Positions 62,494 to 64,000 of a stretch of 64,000 nt of DNA are shown piece after piece. This stretch comes from Paraburkholderia bryophila (lineage in GTDB: Bacteria > Pseudomonadota > Gammaproteobacteria > Burkholderiales > Burkholderiaceae): assembly GCF_003269035.1 (NCBI RefSeq), contig NZ_QLTK01000027.1, positions 34,988-98,987 of the forward strand, in the 5' to 3' direction. Position 1 is the first letter of the stretch, and every line of letters begins with the position of its first letter. The position numbers were made by a program, and so were the translations under genes. The notes below the pieces were generated by a model that made no database searches, had not been told where the DNA came from, and saw only the letters and a program-made list of their open reading frames with translations.

Positions 62494-63690
62494 ATGAAAC
62501 TGATCCCCGAAATCCAAGCCGCCCACGGCGAAATCCAGACCCTTCGACGAACCATCCACGCTCACCCGGAATTGCGCTATGAGGAGACGGCGACAGCAGA
62601 TCTGGTCGCCCAAGCCCTTGAGTCCTGGGGCATTGAAACGCACCGAGGACTGGGCAAGACTGGCGTGGTCGGCGTGCTTAAACGAGGCACCAGTTCGCGC
62701 GCTATCGGGCTTCGAGCCGATATGGACGCGTTACCCATTCAGGAGCTGAACAGCTTCGAACATCGGTCAAAAAACGATGGAAAGATGCATGCATGCGGCC
62801 ACGATGGGCATACCGCGATGCTGCTCGGCGCGGCGCGGCACCTCGTGAAACATGGTGAATTCGATGGCATGGTCGTCTTCATCTTCCAGCCGGCCGAGGA
62901 AGGTGGCGCCGGTGCGCAGGCCATGATCGACGACGGCCTGTTCGTCAAGTTTCCAGTCGATGCAGTGTTCGGTATCCACAATTGGCCGGGCATGCCGGCT
63001 GGCCATTTTGGCGTAACCGAAGGTCCGATCATGGCGTCGAGCAACGAATTTCGTATCGAGATCAAAGGTATCGGCTCGCACGCGGCGTTGCCGCATAACG
63101 GGCGTGATCCGGTTTTTACCGCCGTGCAGATTGCGAATGGACTGCAGGGCATCATCACACGCAACAAGAAACCGCTTGATACTGCCGTATTGTCAATCAC
63201 GCAGATTCACGCCGGCGACGCGATGAATGTCGTCCCAAATGATGCGTGGCTTGCAGGCACCGTTCGTACTTTTAGCACCGAAACGCTTGATCTGATCGAA
63301 GCACGCTTGCGCAAGATCGCAGCGAGTACCGCCGATGCTTACGATTGCTCCGTGAATGTGCACTTTCACCGAAACTACCCACCGACTATCAACAGCAGCG
63401 AAGAGGCTCGCTTTGCAGCGTCGGTCATGAAGGAGATTGTGGGCGAGGAAAACGTCGACGACTCGGTCGAACCGACGATGGGCGCCGAGGACTTTTCCTT
63501 CATGTTGCTGGCAAAGCCGGGCTGTTACGCTTTTTTAGGCAACGGCGATGGCGGCCACAGGGATTCGGGCCACGGTGCGGGTCCGTGCATGCTGCATAAC
63601 GCGAGCTATGATTTCAACGACGAGTTGCTGCCAATCGGCTCGACTTATTGGGTGAAATTGGCGCAGCGATTTTTGGCCGAGGCGCGATAG
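62494..63690 (+). CDS. M20-family amidohydrolase (hippurate hydrolase-like)
   Basis: The 398-residue protein is an M20D amidohydrolase. It has LRRTIHAHPELRYEETATAD, the metal-binding DMDALPIQE and HACGHDGHTAM segments, FQPAEEGGAGAQAMI with the catalytic Glu, and IKGIGSHAALPHNGRDP with the bridging His. A C-terminal MGAEDFSFML also fits. Relatives cleave N-acyl amino acids such as hippurate or N-acetyl-amino acids; the substrate is not certain here. I chose the ATG at 62494 (MKLIPEIQ) over an upstream GTG by similarity to the usual family start. Confidence 0.9.
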   Translation: MKLIPEIQAAHGEIQTLRRTIHAHPELRYEETATADLVAQALESWGIETHRGLGKTGVVGVLKRGTSSRAIGLRADMDALPIQELNSFEHRSKNDGKMHACGHDGHTAMLLGAARHLVKHGEFDGMVVFIFQPAEEGGAGAQAMIDDGLFVKFPVDAVFGIHNWPGMPAGHFGVTEGPIMASSNEFRIEIKGIGSHAALPHNGRDPVFTAVQIANGLQGIITRNKKPLDTAVLSITQIHAGDAMNVVPNDAWLAGTVRTFSTETLDLIEARLRKIAASTADAYDCSVNVHFHRNYPPTINSSEEARFAASVMKEIVGEENVDDSVEPTMGAEDFSFMLLAKPGCYAFLGNGDGGHRDSGHGAGPCMLHNASYDFNDELLPIGSTYWVKLAQRFLAEAR

Positions 63691-63886
63691 GACATTTGAT
63701 AAGGGGGCTTGAGGCGGTGAGTTATGCTTGTCGCCTTTCCGGTTTGCCTTCTTTGAGCTTGGTGCTCTCTAGTTTGGCAGTCGCTCGGGCAAACGGTATG
63801 CGAGAACGTGCGGTGCGCGGGGGCCTCTATCTGAGATTGCGAGACGGACCAATGGTGCGTGCTCACGTATTTCTGGGGCGTAAACG
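63691..63886. other. Gap between the amidohydrolase gene and the rRNA terminator
   Basis: About 196 bp without a recognisable gene, promoter or repeat. The plus-strand gene and the minus-strand rRNA operon converge on this stretch. Confidence 0.4.
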
Positions 63887-63920
63887 ACAGAAACCCCACC
63901 TTTTCGGGTGGGGTTTCTGT
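63887..63920. terminator. Terminator of the rRNA operon
   Basis: Fourteen-base perfect arms (63887-63900 and 63907-63920) around a TTTTCG loop, 13 bases beyond the 5S 3' end on the minus strand. The A/T-rich outer ends let it act on the convergent amidohydrolase transcript as well. Confidence 0.8.
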
Positions 63921-63933
63921 TTTCTGCATGGGA

Positions 63934-64000
63934 GCCTGACGATTACCTACTTTCACACGGGCAATCCGCACTATCATCGGCGTGGAGTCGTTTCACGGTC
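63934..64000 (-). rRNA. rrf: 5S ribosomal RNA, 3' part (continues past the window end)
   Basis: The complement of the last 67 bases reads as the 3' half of a Burkholderiales 5S rRNA. It includes the GACCGTGAAACGACTCC segment, CGCCGATGATAGTGCGGATT and the ending GTAATCGTCAGGC. The 5' half and the rest of the operon lie beyond the window. The 3' end is placed by eye to within a few bases. Confidence 0.9.

Overview
The window is high-GC chromosomal DNA from a betaproteobacterium of the Burkholderia/Paraburkholderia type. The evidence is a complete mraZ-to-ftsZ division and cell-wall cluster in Burkholderia order, zapD/yacG/coaE beside pilBCD, a Burkholderia-type general porin, dciA between secA and lpxC, and a 5S rRNA 3' end of Burkholderiales type. 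Gene names rest on reading motifs and neighbourhood by eye; no database search was run.

Layout. (1) 1-359 is an AT-rich flank with no gene found. (2) 360-22597, plus strand, is a type VI secretion (T6SS) operon: tssA, tssB, tssC, hcp, tssE, tssF, tssG, vgrG, a DUF2169 adaptor fused to pentapeptide repeats, a second pentapeptide protein, DUF3540, DUF4150 (PAAR-like), tssJ, tssK, tssL (with OmpA domain), tssM and an apparently degenerate FHA gene (tagH). Many junctions are 1-4 nt overlaps. No ClpV (tssH) and no obvious toxin gene is present. (3) 22758-29662, plus strand, is a housekeeping block: a CorC-like CBS membrane protein, pilB, pilC, pilD, coaE, zapD and yacG. It ends in a long perfect inverted-repeat terminator. 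(4) 29804-35346, minus strand: mutT, a DUF815-type ATPase, argJ and secA. dciA (35639-36124) is divergent from secA, and lpxC and a Prx5-type peroxiredoxin follow on the minus strand. (5) 38143-55539, minus strand, is the dcw cluster: mraZ, rsmH, ftsL, ftsI, murE, murF, mraY, murD, ftsW, murG, murC, ddl, ftsQ, ftsA, ftsZ. A promoter with four 10-bp repeats resembling MraZ boxes precedes mraZ. (6) 56029-64000: coq7 (minus), a porin (plus), fadD (minus), a molybdopterin oxidoreductase (minus), an M20 amidohydrolase (plus), then the terminator and 3' end of a minus-strand rRNA operon.

How the parts work together. The T6SS operon encodes the membrane complex (TssJLM), baseplate (TssEFGK), sheath (TssBC), tube (Hcp) and a tip module (VgrG, DUF2169 adaptor, DUF4150). 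The dcw cluster makes UDP-MurNAc-pentapeptide, lipid I and lipid II and builds the divisome. ZapD acts on FtsZ from the nearby block, LpxC commits lipid A synthesis, and SecA exports envelope proteins. The most unusual signals are the VgrG tail built of consecutive heptads, the tip module lacking a recognisable toxin, the reduced TagH, the MraZ operator array, and a patch of foreign-looking codon use inside rsmH.
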